In this document: positions 30,840 through 39,873 of the stretch, one piece after another
How positions within the stretch are numbered: the stretch's first letter is position 1
Layout of the letters: each line of letters starts with the position of its first letter
Notes under the pieces: generated by a model
Databases searched by the model: none
The model's input: only the letters and a program-made list of their open reading frames with translations
What the model was told of the DNA's origin: nothing
NCBI RefSeq assembly: GCF_019733395.1
Contig: NZ_JAIHOO010000001.1
Coordinates: 5,061,006-5,125,005, forward strand
Length of the DNA stretch: 64,000 bases
Source of the DNA: Lysobacter sp. BMK333-48F3
GTDB lineage: Bacteria > Pseudomonadota > Gammaproteobacteria > Xanthomonadales > Xanthomonadaceae
Direction: 5' to 3'
Made by a program: the position numbers and the translations under genes

Positions 30840-32744
30840 ATGATCGATTCGCAGCGCTACCCGCGTCTTTCCCGCATCCAGGTTCCCGCCGATCTGCGCC
30901 GCTTTCCCGAAGAGGAATTGCCGGCGATCGCGCAGGAACTGCGCGCCTACCTGATCGAACAGGTCGCCTTGGTCGGCGGCCATTTCGGCGCCGGCCTCGG
31001 CGTGATCGAACTCACCGTCGCCCTGCACTGGCTGTACGAAACGCCGCGCGACCGACTGGTTTGGGACGTCGGTCACCAAAGCTATCCGCACAAGATCCTC
31101 ACCGGTCGCCGCGACAGCATCCATACGGTCAAGCAGAAGGACGGCGTCGCGCCGTTCCCGAAGCGCGACGAGTCCGAGTACGACACCTTCGGCGTCGGCC
31201 ACAGCTCGACCTCGATCTCGGCCGCGCTCGGCATGGCGATCGCGCTCGAGCGGCTCGGCGACGAGCGCAAGGTCGTGGCGGTGATCGGCGACGGCGCGAT
31301 GACCGCCGGCATGGCGTTCGAGGCGCTGGCGCACGCCGGCGGCCTGGATCCGGAGCCGAACGTGCTGGTGATCCTCAACGACAACCAGATGTCGATCTCC
31401 GAGAACGTCGGCGGCGTCACCAAGATGCTCGGCCGTCTGACCAGCAGCCGCACCCTCAACGCGATCCGCGAAGGCGGCAAGAAGCTGCTCGGCGACAAGC
31501 GCAAGCCGGCGGCGAAGTTCGTGCGCCGCTGGGAAGAGCACTGGAAGGGCATGTTCGTGCCCTCGACCTTCTTCGAGGAAGTCGGCTTCCACTACACCGG
31601 CCCGATCGACGGCCACGACCTGCCCGCGCTGCTGCACGCGATGAAGACGCTGAAGGGTCTCAAGGGCCCGCAGCTGCTGCACATCCTCACCACCAAGGGC
31701 AAGGGCTACGAGCTCGCCGAAGGCGACCAGATCGGCTACCACGCGGTCGGTCCGTTCGATCCGGAGAAGGGCCTGGTCGCCAAGGCCGGCGCCAAGAAGC
31801 CGACCTACACCGATGTGTTCGGCGAATGGCTGTGCGACATGGCCGCCGCCGACGAACGTCTGCTCGGCATCACCCCGGCGATGCGCGAAGGCTCGGGCCT
31901 GGTGCGCTTCAGCAAGGAATACCCGCAGCGCTACTTCGACGTCGCCATCGCCGAGCAGCATGCGGTGACCCTGGCCGCGGGCATGGCCTGCGAAGGCGCC
32001 AAGCCGGTGGTCGCGATCTACTCGACCTTCCTGCAGCGCGGCTACGACCAGCTGGTGCACGACGTCGCGATCCAGAACCTCGACGTGCTGTTCGCGATCG
32101 ACCGCGGCGGCGTGGTCGGCCCCGACGGCGCCACCCACGCCGGCAACCTGGACCTGTCCTATCTGCGTTGCGTGCCGAACATGGTGGTGATGGCTCCGGC
32201 CGACGAGGACGAGTGCCGCAAGATGCTCAGCACCGGCCACCGCTACGAAGGCCCGGCCGCGGTGCGCTATCCGCGCGGCACCGGCCCCGGCGTCGCGGTG
32301 CAGCCGGACCTGGACGTGCTGCCGATCGGCAAGGCGCAGCTGCGCCGCCAGGGCTCGCGCGTCGCCCTGCTCGCCTTCGGCGCGATCGTGCCGGCGGCCG
32401 AGCAGGCCGCCGCCGAACTCGGCCTGACCGTGGTCAACATGCGCTTCGTCAAGCCGCTGGATCGCGAGCTGATCCTGGAGCTGGCCAAGAGCCACGACGG
32501 CTTCGTCACCCTGGAAGACAACGTCGTCGCCGGCGGCGCCGGCAGCGGCGTGGCCGAGCTGCTGTCCGCCGAAGGCATCGTCCTGCCGGTGCTGCACCTG
32601 GGCCTGCCGGACGAGTTCCAGCACCACGCCAGCCGCGAGCAACTGCTCGCCGAAGCCGGCCTGGACGCCGCCTCGATCCGCGCCAGCGTGCTCAAGCGCT
32701 GGCCGCAGTTGGCGGCGGCGCCGGCGCAGTCCGCGGCGGGCTGA
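30840..32744 (+). CDS. dxs: 1-deoxy-D-xylulose-5-phosphate synthase
   Basis: The first enzyme of the non-mevalonate isoprenoid pathway; condenses pyruvate and glyceraldehyde-3-phosphate using thiamine diphosphate. The 634-residue protein shows [34 protein letters not shown], the ThDP motif starting [13 protein letters not shown] and ending [28 protein letters not shown] with the catalytic Glu, and [10 protein letters not shown]. Two in-frame ATGs (30831, 30840) exist; 30840 aligns better with the family N-terminus. A classical terminator follows. Confidence 0.97.
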   Translation: MIDSQRYPRLSRIQVPADLRRFPEEELPAIAQELRAYLIEQVALVGGHFGAGLGVIELTVALHWLYETPRDRLVWDVGHQSYPHKILTGRRDSIHTVKQKDGVAPFPKRDESEYDTFGVGHSSTSISAALGMAIALERLGDERKVVAVIGDGAMTAGMAFEALAHAGGLDPEPNVLVILNDNQMSISENVGGVTKMLGRLTSSRTLNAIREGGKKLLGDKRKPAAKFVRRWEEHWKGMFVPSTFFEEVGFHYTGPIDGHDLPALLHAMKTLKGLKGPQLLHILTTKGKGYELAEGDQIGYHAVGPFDPEKGLVAKAGAKKPTYTDVFGEWLCDMAAADERLLGITPAMREGSGLVRFSKEYPQRYFDVAIAEQHAVTLAAGMACEGAKPVVAIYSTFLQRGYDQLVHDVAIQNLDVLFAIDRGGVVGPDGATHAGNLDLSYLRCVPNMVVMAPADEDECRKMLSTGHRYEGPAAVRYPRGTGPGVAVQPDLDVLPIGKAQLRRQGSRVALLAFGAIVPAAEQAAAELGLTVVNMRFVKPLDRELILELAKSHDGFVTLEDNVVAGGAGSGVAELLSAEGIVLPVLHLGLPDEFQHHASREQLLAEAGLDAASIRASVLKRWPQLAAAPAQSAAG

Positions 32745-32765
32745 GTCCCGCGCGCGCTTCGACCC

Positions 32766-32794
32766 AAAACGCCCGGCTCGCGCCGGGCGTTTTT
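32766..32794 (+). terminator. Intrinsic terminator of dxs
   Basis: ACGCCCGGC-TCGC-GCCGGGCGT, a perfect 9-bp stem flanked by AAA and TTTTT, 21 bp after the dxs stop. Confidence 0.95.
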
Positions 32795-32840
32795 GGTTTC
32801 GATAGCGCAGAAAATAAGAGTTCGCCGTTATCGGCTCGCC

Positions 32841-32920
32841 GCGGTCGCGGCTTGCGCCGCTCCTACAACGGAAACGTTGCGGCCGAAGCTCCTGCTGGAG
32901 CGGCGTAAGCCGCGACCACG
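32841..32920. repeat. Inverted pair of REP-like units
   Basis: Two copies of GGAGCGGCG(C/T)AAGCCGCGACC in opposite orientation: on the minus strand at 32841-32867 (preceded by TGTA) and on the plus strand at 32893-32920. This is the form of repetitive extragenic palindromic doublets of pseudomonads and xanthomonads. It lies between the dxs terminator and the convergent DUF3325 gene. Confidence 0.8.
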
Positions 32921-32949
32921 CCGCTGCGGCTACGGCGAAACCGCTCCGC

Positions 32950-33282
32950 TCACACCGCCCAGAACGGCATCGCCACGAACGCGCTCAACAGCGCCGCCGC
33001 CGCGACCTTCACGCTCGCCTTCGGCGCCATCGTCATCAGCAAGGTCCACGCCAGCGCCGACACGATCATCGCCGCGAACCAGAAGATCGGGCCCTGGGCC
33101 CAGCCGCGCTCGTAGACCAGCACGGCGAACATCAGCGCCAGCAGCGCCCAGCCGACCGCGCGCAGGACGCGGCCGCGCGCGGGCACGAACGCGGCCGTCG
33201 ACACCTGGCCGTGATGCTTTTCCAGCCCCAGGCTCAACAGGCACCACGCCGCCACGCCCAGACTCAGTCCCAACCACAGCAT
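32950..33282 (-). CDS. DUF3325 membrane protein
   Basis: A 110-residue protein with three or four membrane helices. The start MLWLGLSLGVAAWCLLSLGL followed by EKHHGQV is typical of DUF3325. In related bacteria this gene ends an iron-regulated operon with a DUF3649 protein and a PepSY-domain protein, as here. It starts 12 bp after the PepSY gene. Role in siderophore-iron handling is inferred from context. Confidence 0.8.
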   Translation of the reverse strand: MLWLGLSLGVAAWCLLSLGLEKHHGQVSTAAFVPARGRVLRAVGWALLALMFAVLVYERGWAQGPIFWFAAMIVSALAWTLLMTMAPKASVKVAAAALLSAFVAMPFWAV

Positions 33283-33294
33283 GCGCGCGCCTCC

Positions 33295-34863
33295 TCAGCG
33301 ATCCGCCAGCGCCGGCTCGGCGGCGCGTTCGCGCCGCGACGGCGCCTGCGCCGGCCGCCGCGCCTTGATCCATCCGTGCCGCGCCAGCAGGGCGAAGCCC
33401 GCGGCCAGCGCCAGCGCGGTCAGGTCGACCGCGGCCAGGGCCCACTCGCCGCGCGCGATCGTGGCGAACAGGTGGCTGTTCGGCGCGGTGGCCAGATTGA
33501 CCAACGGCACCAAGGCGAAAGCGGCGGCATTGAGGGCGAAGAACTGGCTCCAGCCGCGCTTGTGCACCGCCGGCACCGCCGCGTACAGCGTCGCCGCGAT
33601 CCACACCGCGCAGAACACGGTGATCTCCGCGCTCGAACGTGCGACCGCATCGGCCGGAATCAGCCGGTTGGCGATCACCATCGCCGCGCTCGCCAGCGGC
33701 ATGCCGCCGACCACGCCCAGGTTCAGCGCCTGCACCAGGCCGTAGCCCGACAGGCGGCCGGCCTCGGCGATCTTCTTCGCCCGCTTGTTGACCCAGACCT
33801 GCATGCCGCTGGCGATCATCACGCAGCCGGCCAGGCCCATGACGAAGTACAGCCAGCGCAACGCGCTGCCGCCCCACTGCGCCATATGCATGCCGCCGAG
33901 GAAGGTGTAAGTCTTGTAGCCGGGCCCGAACGCGCCGGTTTCGTGCAACAGCTTGCCGTCGTTGGCGTCGTAGAACACCTGGTCGAAATTCCAGGCCACG
34001 TCGCGGCTATGGTCGCCGCCGAAGGAAATGGTGGCGCTGGTGTCGTCGGGATGGTGCACGCTGACCCAGGTCAGCGGCTGGCCCAGGCGCCGGCGCGCGT
34101 CCTCGAGCAGGCGGTCGATCGGGTAGATCGCGGTCAGCGGCTTGCCGGTTTCGGCACGCTCGTAGCTGTCGGCGGCCTCGGCGTAGAACTTCTCGGCGTT
34201 GCCGTCGTAGGCGGTGAACAAGCCGGCCGGCATGTAATTGGCGACGAAGATCGCCACGCCGGTGTAGGCGATCATCAGATGGAACGGCAGGCCGAGCACG
34301 CCGGTGAGGTTGTGCCCGTCGAGCCAGGCGCGCTGGCCGCCGGCCTTGGGCCGGAAGGTGAAGAAGTCCTTGAAGATGCGCTTGTGGATCACGATGCCGG
34401 TCAGGATCGCGATCAGCATGAACATGCCGGCCAGGCCGACGATGTACATGCCCCAGGTCGGCGAGTGCAGGTTGAAGTGCAAGGTGAAGAAGAACTCGCC
34501 GCCGGCGGTCTCCGGCACTTTCTTGCCGGTGGCCGGATCCAGGCTGATCAGGTCCGGATCGCCGGCGTCGTAGTACACGCCGGCGTCCAGTGTCTTGCTG
34601 CGCTCGCCGGGCAGGGTCACGTAGTAGGCGTGCGGATGCGGCTTGGCGATCTTCTGCAGTTGCTCGACCGCGCTTTGCAGGCTGGGCGCCGGCGCGGCGG
34701 CCGCGCGTTCCTGGCCGTGCAGCGAGGGCTGCATCCAGTAGGTCAGCTCCTTGTCGAAGCAGGCGATGGTGCCGCCGACGAAGATCACGAACAGCAGCCA
34801 GCCGATCAGCAGTCCGGCCCAGGTGTGCAACCAGGCCATGGCCTGGGAAAAACTGTTTTTCAT
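33295..34863 (-). CDS. PepSY-associated transmembrane protein (iron uptake-linked)
   Basis: A 522-residue inner-membrane protein. The N-terminal helix is MAWLHTWAGLLIGWLLFVIF, then a large periplasmic part containing HAYYVTLPG, FFFTLHFNLHSPTWGMYIVG and DGHNLTGVLGLPFHLMIAYTG, a second PepSY-like region (VSVHHPDDTSATISF) and further helices to the C-terminus. Several conserved histidines in the helices suggest haem or metal binding, as in related ferric-reductase-like proteins. Cotranscribed with the DUF3649 (10 bp upstream) and DUF3325 genes behind a Fur-box-like site; a role in reductive release of iron from siderophores is inferred. Confidence 0.85.
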   Translation of the reverse strand: MKNSFSQAMAWLHTWAGLLIGWLLFVIFVGGTIACFDKELTYWMQPSLHGQERAAAAPAPSLQSAVEQLQKIAKPHPHAYYVTLPGERSKTLDAGVYYDAGDPDLISLDPATGKKVPETAGGEFFFTLHFNLHSPTWGMYIVGLAGMFMLIAILTGIVIHKRIFKDFFTFRPKAGGQRAWLDGHNLTGVLGLPFHLMIAYTGVAIFVANYMPAGLFTAYDGNAEKFYAEAADSYERAETGKPLTAIYPIDRLLEDARRRLGQPLTWVSVHHPDDTSATISFGGDHSRDVAWNFDQVFYDANDGKLLHETGAFGPGYKTYTFLGGMHMAQWGGSALRWLYFVMGLAGCVMIASGMQVWVNKRAKKIAEAGRLSGYGLVQALNLGVVGGMPLASAAMVIANRLIPADAVARSSAEITVFCAVWIAATLYAAVPAVHKRGWSQFFALNAAAFALVPLVNLATAPNSHLFATIARGEWALAAVDLTALALAAGFALLARHGWIKARRPAQAPSRRERAAEPALADR

Positions 34864-34873
34864 CGCCTCGGCC

Positions 34874-35239
34874 TCAGGTCGGCGGCACGGCGGAGCCGGG
34901 GAACAGGGCCGCAGCGCCGCACAGCTTGGCCGCCCAGAACAACAAGGCCGTGGCCAGCGCCGGAGCCCAGCACGCGCGCCAGGCGCTGCGCGCGGCGAAG
35001 GCGTACATCGCCACGCCGCACCAGACGAAGAAACTCAGCAGGCTGGCCGCGACCACCCGATCGACCCGCGGCAACGGCAAGGCCACGCTGAGAAAAGCGG
35101 TGCAGGCATAGGCGAAGAAATAGCCGATCACGATCGCCGCGAACGCGCGCGCGGCGACCGCGCCGCGATAGCGCCAGGACAGCGGCTGGCGCGGCTTGCG
35201 CGGGAGCGGCGGAGCCGGATTGACTAGGGTTTCGTTCAT
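34874..35239 (-). CDS. DUF3649-like membrane protein, first gene of the iron-linked operon
   Basis: A 121-residue protein with three or four helices (AFAAIVIGYFFAYACTAFLS, ASLLSFFVWCGVAMYAFAAR, ALATALLFWAAKLCGAAAL). Its composition and place before a PepSY transmembrane gene and a DUF3325 gene fit the DUF3649 family of iron-uptake-associated proteins. ATG 35239 is about 90 bp from the Fur-box-like site. Function inferred only. Confidence 0.75.
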   Translation of the reverse strand: MNETLVNPAPPLPRKPRQPLSWRYRGAVAARAFAAIVIGYFFAYACTAFLSVALPLPRVDRVVAASLLSFFVWCGVAMYAFAARSAWRACWAPALATALLFWAAKLCGAAALFPGSAVPPT

Positions 35240-35326
35240 TGCGCTGGGCAGGGCGCCGGCCCGCGCCGGCGACGGCGGCGGGATGACGTTTGGGCGATGC
35301 GGGACGGACCTGGCCCCAGTCTAATT

Positions 35327-35345
35327 GGCAATAGTTCTCATTTGC
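35327..35345 (-). promoter_or_regulatory. Fur-box-like operator
   Basis: GCAAATGAGAACTATTGCC on the minus strand matches the 19-bp Fur consensus GATAATGATAATCATTATC at 12 positions by eye, including the ATGAnAA core. It overlaps the likely promoter (TTGCAA at its left end) of the DUF3649-PepSY-DUF3325 operon, consistent with iron repression. Confidence 0.7.
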
Positions 35346-35496
35346 AAACCATGACGGCGGCGGCGAGCGGATCTGCGCAGAGCGGCGCATTCCGACGTTG
35401 CCGCCGCGGTCGGGTTTACAGATCGCAACCCCGGTCGCGCCCGCGACCGGCTACGATCCGCTTTCGCCGCGTCCCCCATCCCCCGGAGCGCTACGC

Positions 35497-36495
35497 ATGC
35501 GCCGTTCCCTGTTCGTCCTGCTGCTGTTGGCCCTGGCCCCGAGCGTCGCCCCGGCGCAGACGGCCGTGCCCGCGGCCGAGTCCATCCGCGACCTCGACAC
35601 CCTGGTGGTCACCGGCGAGCAGCCCGGCCCCGGCATGTGGAAGGTGGTGCGCGGCGGCCATGTGCTGTGGATCCTGGGCACGGTCAGCCCGCTGCCGAAG
35701 AACATGACCTGGCTGTCGCGCGACGTCGAAGCGGCGATCGCCGAATCGCAGGCGGTGATCGCCCCGCCCTCGGTCAATTTCGACACCGACCTGGGCATGC
35801 TGCGCACGATGATGCTGATTCCGACCGCGCTGAAGGCGCGCAAGAATCCCGACGGCAAGACCCTGCAGGAAGTGGTGCCGGCGGACCTGTACGCGCGCTG
35901 GTCGACGCTCAAGGCGCGCTACATCGGCCGCGACGGCGGGGTCGAGAAGTGGCGGCCGATCTTCGCCGCGCAGGAACTGTACGAAGCGGCGATCGAGCGT
36001 TCGGGCATGAGCCTGAAGGGCGTGGTCAAGCCGGTGGTCGACCAGGCCGCCAAGCGCCACGGCGTGCCGGTGCTGGAGGCGCGGGTCGCGCTGAAGATCG
36101 CCGATCCGAAGGCGGCGCTGAAGGAGTTCGGCGCCAGCGCGCTCGACGACCGCGAATGCTTCGCCAAGACCATGGCGCGGATCGAGGGCGACCTGGAATC
36201 GATGCGCGCGCGCGGCAACGCCTGGGCGGTCGGCGACATCGCCGCGCTGCGCAGCCTGCCGCAGGGCGATCAGTACCGCACCTGCATGGACGCGCTGGCC
36301 ACCACCGGCGTCGCCCACCGCCTGGGCTTCGCCGACCTGCGCGAACGCGTCGCCGCGACCTGGCTGGAACGCGCGCTGGATTCGCTGGCGGAAAACCGCA
36401 GCACCTTCGCCACCCTGCCGGTATCGGACCTGCTGGAGAACGGCGGCCTGCTCGACAAGCTGCGCGCCCAGGGCTACACCGTCGAGGATCCCTGA
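35497..36495 (+). CDS. TraB/GumN family exported protein
   Basis: A 332-residue protein with a signal peptide (SLFVLLLLALAPSVAPAQT) and the TraB/GumN fold: VVRGGHVLWILGTVSPLPKNM at the N-terminus, LYEAAIERSGM, then VLEARVALKIADPKAAL and the C-terminal LAENRSTFATLPVSDLLENG with GLLDKLRAQGYTVEDP. The family is thought to contain metallopeptidase-like proteins, but the usual GTxHxx motif reads GTVSPL here, so a metal-binding histidine may be missing. ATG 35497 follows CCGGAG. The adjacent iron operon is divergent; no functional link is evident. Confidence 0.8.
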   Translation: MRRSLFVLLLLALAPSVAPAQTAVPAAESIRDLDTLVVTGEQPGPGMWKVVRGGHVLWILGTVSPLPKNMTWLSRDVEAAIAESQAVIAPPSVNFDTDLGMLRTMMLIPTALKARKNPDGKTLQEVVPADLYARWSTLKARYIGRDGGVEKWRPIFAAQELYEAAIERSGMSLKGVVKPVVDQAAKRHGVPVLEARVALKIADPKAALKEFGASALDDRECFAKTMARIEGDLESMRARGNAWAVGDIAALRSLPQGDQYRTCMDALATTGVAHRLGFADLRERVAATWLERALDSLAENRSTFATLPVSDLLENGGLLDKLRAQGYTVEDP

Positions 36496-36507
36496 GCGGC
36501 CGCGCGC

Positions 36508-39060
36508 TCAGGCGCGCAGCCGGCGCACCAGGCCGTGGTCGCCGTCGACCTCGATTTCCTCGCCGTCGGTCAGTTCGCCGAGCAGGCCGGGCAGGTTGGC
36601 CACCGCCGGAATGCCGAACTCGCGCGCGACGATCGCGCCGTGCGACAGATACCCGCCGGTCTCCATGACCAGCGCCGCCGCGCGCAGGAACAGCGGCGTC
36701 CAGGCCGGGTCGGTGCTGGGCGCGATCAGGATCTCGCCCGCCGCCAGGCTCGCGCCCTGGTGCGGATCGCGCACGATCCGCGCCCGCCCGCGCGCGCGGC
36801 CGGCGCCGATCGGCGTGCCGCTCCAACCGTCCTCGCCCGCCGCGGCACGCGCCGGTTCCAGGGGCGCCGCCGCCAGGACGCCGTGTTCGACCACCAGTTC
36901 GGGCTCGGCCTGCAGCGCCTGCAGCAGACGCAACTCGCACCGGGTCCGCGCACGCGCTCGGGCGTGCGCCGGCGCGAGCCGACCGTCGGCCAGCGCGCAC
37001 AGTTCCTCGGCGTCGAGCTCGAACGCATCCTCGGCCCGTTCCAGCGCGCCGCGCTCGCAGGCGCGCTCGCCGAGCTTCAGCGCCAGCCGCCGCAGCGCTT
37101 CGAAGTACGCCATCAGCGCGCTGCGCGCGGCCTCGCGCTGGTTGCTGTCGCGCGCCGCGCTGCGCAGCAGATAGTTCAGCGCCGGCCGCTGCCACCACGG
37201 CAGCCGTCCCTGCAGGCGTCGCCGCGCTTGCGCGCCGGCCTCGCGCTGGCGCAGACGCAGCGCCTGTGCGTCGCTGCCGCCCAGGGCCAGGATCTGGTCG
37301 AACAGATACTGCGGCCGTTCGCGCCAGCGCGCATGGCGCAGATAGCTCTCGGCGACCGTGCGATGGCCGTAGCGTTCGAGGAACGCGGCGAATTCGCCGC
37401 GGAACGCGCTGTCGGGCGGCAGGCTCTCGCGCCACGCCGCATCGTCGCGTCCGCCGCTGCGCAGCCAGGCCAGCACCGCCGGCTCGGCCGCCGCGCGCGC
37501 CGCCAGCGCCATCAGCTCGTAGCCCTGGCGCGCGGTGGTGCTCGGCTCGCCGCCGGCCAGCAAGGCCGCGGCCAAGGCATGGCCTTCGCCCGGGCAGTAC
37601 TTCTCGATCAGGTCGACCAGGCCGCTGAGGCTGCCGCCGGCCGAACCCTGCAGGAAGAACAGCTCGTCGGCGCGGCGCACCTGCACGACCTGCTCGCTCA
37701 GGCGCTGGGCCAGCGCGCGATCGCCCTGGCTCAGGTCCTGTTCGCGCCACTGCTTCGCCTGCGCCAGTGCGGCGACGACCGCGGCGTCGGCCGCGCGTCG
37801 CCGCGCCGCCGACCGGCGCAGATACCTCAGCAGGCGCGCCACGCGGCGCAGCCGGTCGCGCCGACCCGGCGCGGGCACGGCGATCTCCGGCAGGCGTCCG
37901 CCGATCAGGGCGTTGATCGCCGCCGGCGCGATGCCGTAGGCGTCGTAGCCTTCCCACTGGATCAGCGAGGCCTCCAGGTACACCCGGCCATGGCGCAGGC
38001 CCGCGTGCGGCACGCCTTCCAGCACCGGATAGCCGCTGAGCTCGTAACCGGTGGTGAGCATGCGGTCGGCGGCCACGGCATAGATCGACCAGTCCATCGC
38101 CGACAAGGGCTCGGGCAGGATTTCGCGGGTGTTGCCGCGGGTCCACAGCGCCGGCTGGCCGCGCAGCGCCGGATAGGTGTGGCGCGCGCCGGCGGTGATC
38201 GGCCGCGCCTGTACGATCCACACCCGCGCGCCGTCCCAGACCCATTCCACGTCGTAATGCGGGCAGGCGAAATCGAGCGCGCGCGCCGCGTCCATCGCCA
38301 GCCAGGCGACCTGCTGCGACTGCTCAGGCGTCAGCACCGCCCGCGCGCCCTGCTCGGCCGGCGTGTCCGCCAGTTCGGTGCCGCCGTGTTGGCTGACCCG
38401 GGTGTAGTGGCGCTTGGCGCCGATACGGCGCTGCAGCGGCGCCAGGCGCTGTTCGATGCGGTCGTACCGCAGCAGGTATTCGTCGACATCGGCCTGGCCG
38501 CCGACCAGGGCCTCGCCCAGGCCCCAATGCGCGTTGACCGCGATCCGGTCCTCGCGTCCCGAGCGCGGGTCGCGGGTGAACACAACGCCCGAGGCCAGCG
38601 CCGGCAGCAGCGGCATCACCACCACCGCCATCGCGCTGTCGTCGGCGTCCAGGCCGAAACGCTCTCGGTAAGCGCGCGCGGCCGGCGCATGCGCCGAGTC
38701 CCAGACCTCGACCACCGCCTGCAGCAGCGCGTCCAGGCCGACCACGTTGAGACAGGAACGATGGATGCCGGCGAACGAGGCCTGGGCCGAGTCCTCCTGC
38801 GGCGCCGAAGAACGCACCGCCAGCGCCTGCGCGTTCCAGCCGCGCCGGGCCAGTTCCTCGGCCAGATGCTCGCGCAGCGCCGCGCCGACCGGCGCGCCCG
38901 GCGCGCGGCCGCGACTGGCGGCGGCGGCGATCACGAACCCGGCCGGCACCGCGATGCCGAGCCGGGCCATGCGCCCGAGCTGCCAGCCCTTGCCGCCGGC
39001 CACGCCCGCGCCGGCCGCTGCCGACGCGGCCCAGTCCAGCACCACGGCGGACTCGCTCAT
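36508..39060 (-). CDS. Rifampin-phosphotransferase/PEP-synthase-like enzyme
   Basis: An 850-residue three-domain dikinase-like protein. The N-terminal ATP-binding domain has GGKGWQLGRMARLGIAVPAG, AVRSSAPQEDSAQASFAG, GVVFTRDPRSG and VEWVWDGARVWIVQARPI. A middle domain (about 340-740) includes NTREILPEPLSAMDWSIY. The C-terminal swivelling domain has the phosphorylatable histidine in ETGGYLSHGAIVAREFGIPA (H807). The order and length fit rifampin phosphotransferase (Rph) rather than PEP synthase, which ends with a PEP-binding barrel absent here. It may phosphorylate a small molecule; substrate unknown. Coupled by a four-base overlap to the upstream TetR gene. Confidence 0.75.
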   Translation of the reverse strand: MSESAVVLDWAASAAAGAGVAGGKGWQLGRMARLGIAVPAGFVIAAAASRGRAPGAPVGAALREHLAEELARRGWNAQALAVRSSAPQEDSAQASFAGIHRSCLNVVGLDALLQAVVEVWDSAHAPAARAYRERFGLDADDSAMAVVVMPLLPALASGVVFTRDPRSGREDRIAVNAHWGLGEALVGGQADVDEYLLRYDRIEQRLAPLQRRIGAKRHYTRVSQHGGTELADTPAEQGARAVLTPEQSQQVAWLAMDAARALDFACPHYDVEWVWDGARVWIVQARPITAGARHTYPALRGQPALWTRGNTREILPEPLSAMDWSIYAVAADRMLTTGYELSGYPVLEGVPHAGLRHGRVYLEASLIQWEGYDAYGIAPAAINALIGGRLPEIAVPAPGRRDRLRRVARLLRYLRRSAARRRAADAAVVAALAQAKQWREQDLSQGDRALAQRLSEQVVQVRRADELFFLQGSAGGSLSGLVDLIEKYCPGEGHALAAALLAGGEPSTTARQGYELMALAARAAAEPAVLAWLRSGGRDDAAWRESLPPDSAFRGEFAAFLERYGHRTVAESYLRHARWRERPQYLFDQILALGGSDAQALRLRQREAGAQARRRLQGRLPWWQRPALNYLLRSAARDSNQREAARSALMAYFEALRRLALKLGERACERGALERAEDAFELDAEELCALADGRLAPAHARARARTRCELRLLQALQAEPELVVEHGVLAAAPLEPARAAAGEDGWSGTPIGAGRARGRARIVRDPHQGASLAAGEILIAPSTDPAWTPLFLRAAALVMETGGYLSHGAIVAREFGIPAVANLPGLLGELTDGEEIEVDGDHGLVRRLRA

Positions 39061-39710
39061 GGCGCCGCCCCGGCACGCGCCGCGGCGCCGTGCACGAACA
39101 GCTCGACGATCGCGGCGAACTCCTCCTCCAGCGTCGGCGCCGGCGCGCCCTCGCCCGGCGTCGCCAGCCAACGCATCAGCGCGCCCAGGTACAGGTGCTG
39201 GAGCAGGTCGGCCAACTGCCCGGCGGGCAGATCGCGCCGCAGTTCGCCGCTGGCCTGCCCGGCCAGGATCAACAGGCGGAACAACCGCTCCAGGCCGCTG
39301 CGCCCGTCGCCGTCGCGACGCCGCGCGGCGGCCTCGCTAGCGAGGAAGCGGTAGCGCACGTACGGCCACATGTAGCTACGCCGGCGTTCGCACCACTCGG
39401 CGGAAGTCCGCAGCCACTGCGACAGGCGGCGGGCGAAGGGCTCCGGCTCCGCCAGGCGGACCATCAGCCCGTCCAGCGCCTGCGCCAGCTCGCCGTGGAA
39501 CCGGTGCGCCAACAGCGCTTCCTTGACCGGGAAATGGTTGTACAGCGTGCCCTTGGCCAGATCGGCCGCGGCGGCGATCTGCTCCATCGTCACCGCCTCG
39601 TAGCCCTCGGCCTCGAACAAGGCGAAGGCGGTGGCGGCGAGGTGGTCGAGGGTCTGCTGGCGCTTGCGCTCGCGCCGGCCCGGATCGGGCGTGGGGGCTG
39701 GAGAGTTCAT
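39057..39710 (-). CDS. TetR-family transcriptional regulator
   Basis: A 217-residue regulator with an N-terminal TetR helix-turn-helix (LDHLAATAFALFEAEGYEAV, then MEQIAAAADLAKGTLYNHFP) and a ligand-binding domain with AEWCERRRSYMWPYVRYRF. ATG 39710 is used; an upstream in-frame ATG lies over the operator-like palindrome and is less likely. It overlaps the Rph-like gene by four bases, so it probably controls its own operon through the palindrome 23 bp upstream. Confidence 0.9.
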   Translation of the reverse strand: MNSPAPTPDPGRRERKRQQTLDHLAATAFALFEAEGYEAVTMEQIAAAADLAKGTLYNHFPVKEALLAHRFHGELAQALDGLMVRLAEPEPFARRLSQWLRTSAEWCERRRSYMWPYVRYRFLASEAAARRRDGDGRSGLERLFRLLILAGQASGELRRDLPAGQLADLLQHLYLGALMRWLATPGEGAPAPTLEEEFAAIVELFVHGAAARAGAAP

Positions 39711-39732
39711 GACGAGGCACGAATTGAACTTC

Positions 39733-39753
39733 GAACATATTTGTACGATGTTC
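39733..39753. promoter_or_regulatory. Palindromic operator candidate for the TetR regulator
   Basis: GAACAT, nine bases, ATGTTC, within an AT-rich stretch that is unlike the surrounding DNA. The palindrome lies in the presumed promoter of the tetR-rph-like operon, the usual place for a TetR autorepression site. Confidence 0.6.
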
Positions 39754-39873
39754 AATATTTAGCAAGTGCCGGCCCGGCCGCCGGACGAGCCAGCCGAATC
39801 CGCATGGCCGGCCGATGCGCCCGGCTGGCCGGCGCCGCGGCGGAAGCCCGGCAAGGACGGCCATGCCGGCTGC

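Noticed and set aside
36535..39354. A 939-codon open frame on the plus strand
   Set aside because: Antisense shadow of the Rph-like and TetR genes, which have clear domain motifs on the minus strand.
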